Below, piece after piece: positions 5,999 through 7,405 of a stretch of DNA of 7,405 nucleotides. The DNA comes from Betaproteobacteria bacterium (lineage in GTDB: Bacteria > Pseudomonadota > Gammaproteobacteria > Burkholderiales > SG8-39): the NCBI GenBank assembly GCA_019509895.1, contig JAEKLK010000033.1, forward strand, positions 1-7,405, read 5' to 3'. The position numbers and the translations under genes are program-made. The notes under the pieces were generated by a model. The model was not told where the DNA came from. It saw only the letters and a list, made by a program, of their open reading frames with translations, and did no database searches. Each line of letters opens with the position of its first letter. Positions within the stretch are counted from its first letter, which is position 1.

Positions 5999-6513
5999 GC
6001 GGGCGACATGCCGAAGTGCTCCCTCCGGTCGGCCAGACCGAAACGCCGCTCGTACGCCACCGGCACCATGCGCTGGCGCCGGTCGACACCGGCGTGCCGG
6101 CGCTCACGCGTCTCGGCGGACTGTCGCCAGCCGACATACGCGGCGACCAGTGCCGTGACGGCGTGCAGCCAGATGTCGTGGCTGTGCAGTGGAATGAAGC
6201 CGAAGGTGGTGTTGAGGAGCGGCAGCATGCCCATCACGGCCAGCACGCCATAGAGGACGGCCAGCGCGCGCGCATAGCGCACGGCGCTCGTGCGCCCCGA
6301 CCAGGCGGTGAGGCCCCAGGCGCCGATAGCGAGATGCACCGCCGTATGCACGATGTTCACCGGGAAGAGGCCGAGCAGGTAGCCGTACATCATGGCGAAG
6401 CGCGTCGGCGGCGCGTCCACCGGCGGCGGCATTAGCGCCGCCGGTATCAGGCCGAGGAGTCCCGCGGCCAAGTAGGCAATGCCGAAGACAAGGGCGAAGG
6501 TGGATGCTTTCAT
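5995..6513 (-). CDS. DUF4383-type membrane protein with Arg-rich C-terminal tail
   Basis: A 172-residue inner-membrane protein. About four hydrophobic segments are seen (5-28, 42-70, 82-99, 113-129). Family-like motifs are YLLGLFPVNIVHTAVHLAIGAWG (45-67) and NTTFGFIPLHSHDIWLHAVTALVAAYVGW (101-129), with several His residues near the membrane, as I recall for DUF4383 (function unknown). I chose ATG 6513-6511 rather than a longer frame reaching 6600, because GGAGGT lies 5 nt upstream (6524-6519), the hydrophobic N-terminus begins there, and the longer frame only reads through the preceding gene. The tail (about 130-172) is rich in Arg with repeated DRR/ERR units and is probably cytoplasmic. It is the last gene of a minus-strand cluster, one base after the DUF2188-like gene. 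Confidence 0.8.
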   Translation of the reverse strand: MKASTFALVFGIAYLAAGLLGLIPAALMPPPVDAPPTRFAMMYGYLLGLFPVNIVHTAVHLAIGAWGLTAWSGRTSAVRYARALAVLYGVLAVMGMLPLLNTTFGFIPLHSHDIWLHAVTALVAAYVGWRQSAETRERRHAGVDRRQRMVPVAYERRFGLADRREHFGMSPA

Positions 6514-6514
6514 G

Positions 6515-6754
6515 TCAGACCTCCACGTGAGGATCGTCGGACCCGTGGTCGTAGTCGCGCGCAAGGCGCACGGTGCCGTCGCGCTCCAGTACGGCGACAC
6601 GGCAGCGGGGCTTGGCGAGCGCGACGCGCACGGCGTGCTTCATCGCGCCCCATTTGCTCGGGAAATAGGCGATGGCGACGCGGCTCGGGCCGCGCTCGTT
6701 GACGCTCCAGACGCCATCGCGCGTCTGGGTGACCGACAGGAGCGCCGCCTCCAT
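6515..6754 (-). CDS. Small DUF2188-like protein of unknown function
   Basis: A 79-residue soluble protein. Residues about 13-64 (DGVWSVNERGPSRVAIAYF, an Ala-rich helix, then CRVAVLERDGTVRLARDYD) resemble the strand-strand-helix-strand pattern of DUF2188, in which a Trp-containing strand is followed by a helix and a final strand with a D-G turn. The resemblance is by eye and weak. ATG at 6754-6752 overlaps the TGA of the BON gene by one base (TGATG), with AAGGG just upstream, so translation is likely coupled. The stop is one base before the DUF4383 gene. A longer in-frame extension to 7063 exists but lies entirely in the shadow of the BON gene and lacks any start support, so I reject it. No signal peptide or membrane segment is seen. 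Confidence 0.68.
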   Translation of the reverse strand: MEAALLSVTQTRDGVWSVNERGPSRVAIAYFPSKWGAMKHAVRVALAKPRCRVAVLERDGTVRLARDYDHGSDDPHVEV

Positions 6755-7086
6755 CAGCCGCCCTTGACGGACAGTTCGTTCTTCACCTGCGACACGCCGC
6801 TCACGCGCCGCGTCACTTCCTCGGCGCGCTTCTTCGTCTCCTCGGAGTCGACCACGCCCTTCAGCGTGACGACGCCGTTGTCGCTGTCGACGTTGATTCG
6901 GCGAAGCGTGTTCAGGCCTACGTTGTTCATGAGCGCGGTATGCACCTTGGTGGTGAGCGCGCCGTCGCGCGCGAGGCGAGTGTTCTGCTGGCGGCCCTCC
7001 TCGGTCGCCTGGTCGCTGGTCTTCTCCTGTCCCAGCACCGGCGCCGCACCCAGGAGCGCGCACAGGACGATGATGCTTCGCTTCAT
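6754..7086 (-). CDS. Secreted BON-domain protein
   Basis: A 110-residue exported protein. The N-terminus MKRSIIVLCALLGAAPVLG is a Sec signal peptide with likely cleavage after VLG (residue 19). There is no lipobox, so a soluble periplasmic form is expected. A charged linker (20-40) is followed by one BON domain (about 41-107): helix LTTKVHTALMNNVGL, strands RINVDSDNGVVTLKGVVDS, helix EETKKRAEEVTRRVSGV and final strand SQVKNELSV. BON domains occur in envelope stress proteins such as OsmY and are thought to bind membranes or other ligands. ATG at 7086-7084 was chosen because GGGAGGT (7096-7090) precedes it at good spacing. The upstream ATG at 7098 would add MGGV and lacks support. It lies 15 nt after the oxidoreductase gene and is coupled to the DUF2188-like gene. 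Confidence 0.87.
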   Translation of the reverse strand: MKRSIIVLCALLGAAPVLGQEKTSDQATEEGRQQNTRLARDGALTTKVHTALMNNVGLNTLRRINVDSDNGVVTLKGVVDSEETKKRAEEVTRRVSGVSQVKNELSVKGG

Positions 7087-7101
7087 GACACCTCCCATAA
7101 G

Positions 7102-7405
7102 TTAGCTGCCGCCCGAGGGCGCCTGCACGTGGATTACCGTCGGCTTCTCGATCGGCGGCCGGCGAATCTCCTGCTCGAGGCTCGGCCGCTCGTGGCGCTG
7201 GTAGGGCGCTAGCTCGACCTGCGCGCCGCCCTTCATCGACTGGTAGAGCGCGCGGATCACCCGTACGTCGGCGAGGCCCTCTTCGCCCGAAGGCTCGGGA
7301 TCGCGGTTGGTCAGCAGGCAGTCGGAGAAGTAAAGGAGCTCGGGCGCGAACTGGTCGCGCTTGGCGAAGCGCCGCTCGCTCACCACGTTGCCCTCGAGCG
7401 ACAGG
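7102..7405 (-). CDS. Gfo/Idh/MocA-family oxidoreductase, C-terminal fragment
   Basis: The frame is open at the right edge and ends with TAA at 7104-7102. About 100 residues are visible. The stretch RFAKRDQFAPELLYFSDCLL followed by PEPSGEEGLADVRVIRALYQS is typical of the C-terminal end of NAD(P)-dependent Gfo/Idh/MocA oxidoreductases such as glucose-fructose oxidoreductase-like enzymes. There, a GxEGLADVR-type helix closes the alpha/beta domain. A Pro-rich tail (about 30 residues, ending VIHVQAPSGGS) follows the domain. The GTG codons at 7381-7386 are internal valines, not a start. The NAD-binding half lies outside the window, so substrate and cofactor cannot be judged. It is the upstream gene of the BON/DUF2188-like/DUF4383 cluster, with a 15-nt gap. 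Confidence 0.78.
   Translation of the reverse strand, partial: LSLEGNVVSERRFAKRDQFAPELLYFSDCLLTNRDPEPSGEEGLADVRVIRALYQSMKGGAQVELAPYQRHERPSLEQEIRRPPIEKPTVIHVQAPSGGS

Noticed and set aside
6515..7063. Long version (182 codons) of the DUF2188-like gene
   Set aside because: The first ~100 codons lie in the shadow of the BON gene and are Arg-rich. The coupled ATG at 6754 with AAGGG upstream explains the gene better.

Overview
The window is GC-rich, densely packed bacterial chromosome with short or overlapping gene junctions. Codon use, protein style and a RAYT/REP-type motif near 3354-3371 suggest a proteobacterium, most likely a betaproteobacterium (Burkholderiales-like). This is inference from composition and family resemblance, not from a marker gene. 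I see no rRNA, tRNA, CRISPR array, phage gene or intact transposase.

Region 1 (1-4565, minus strand) is a complete branched-chain amino acid/amide-type (Liv/HAAT) ABC importer. In transcription order it has a periplasmic substrate-binding protein (4565-3375), permeases LivH (3303-2440) and LivM (2453-1482), and ATPases LivG (1507-758) and LivF (774-82). The four membrane and ATPase genes overlap head-to-tail by 14-26 nt, so they are probably translated in a coupled way. Another minus-strand reading frame starts 25 nt after livF and runs off the left edge. Only the junction between the binding-protein gene and livH is open: 71 nt with an AT-rich inverted repeat and a GGGGACAGG-type motif, and no clear ribosome-binding site before livH.

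Region 2 (4566-5998, plus strand) is divergent from the importer across only 47 nt. It starts with a stand-alone MetE-type zinc methyltransferase domain (366 aa, metal ligands intact). A small helix-turn-helix-like protein follows 30 nt later. The arrangement suggests the importer and the methyltransferase serve the same, unidentified, small molecule.

Region 3 (5995-7405, minus strand) is a tight gene cluster: the C-terminus of a Gfo/Idh/MocA-family oxidoreductase (entering from the right edge), a secreted BON-domain protein, a short DUF2188-like protein, and a DUF4383-type membrane protein with an Arg-rich tail. The last three are joined by 1-nt overlaps or gaps. The DUF4383 gene ends tail-to-tail with the HTH gene, the two stop codons sharing a CTAG.

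Nothing here is clearly a new defence or mobile system. The points most worth a second look are the importer/MetE-like pairing, the repeat element inside the importer operon, and the BON/DUF2188-like/DUF4383 cassette. No gene-free stretch exceeds 300 bases.
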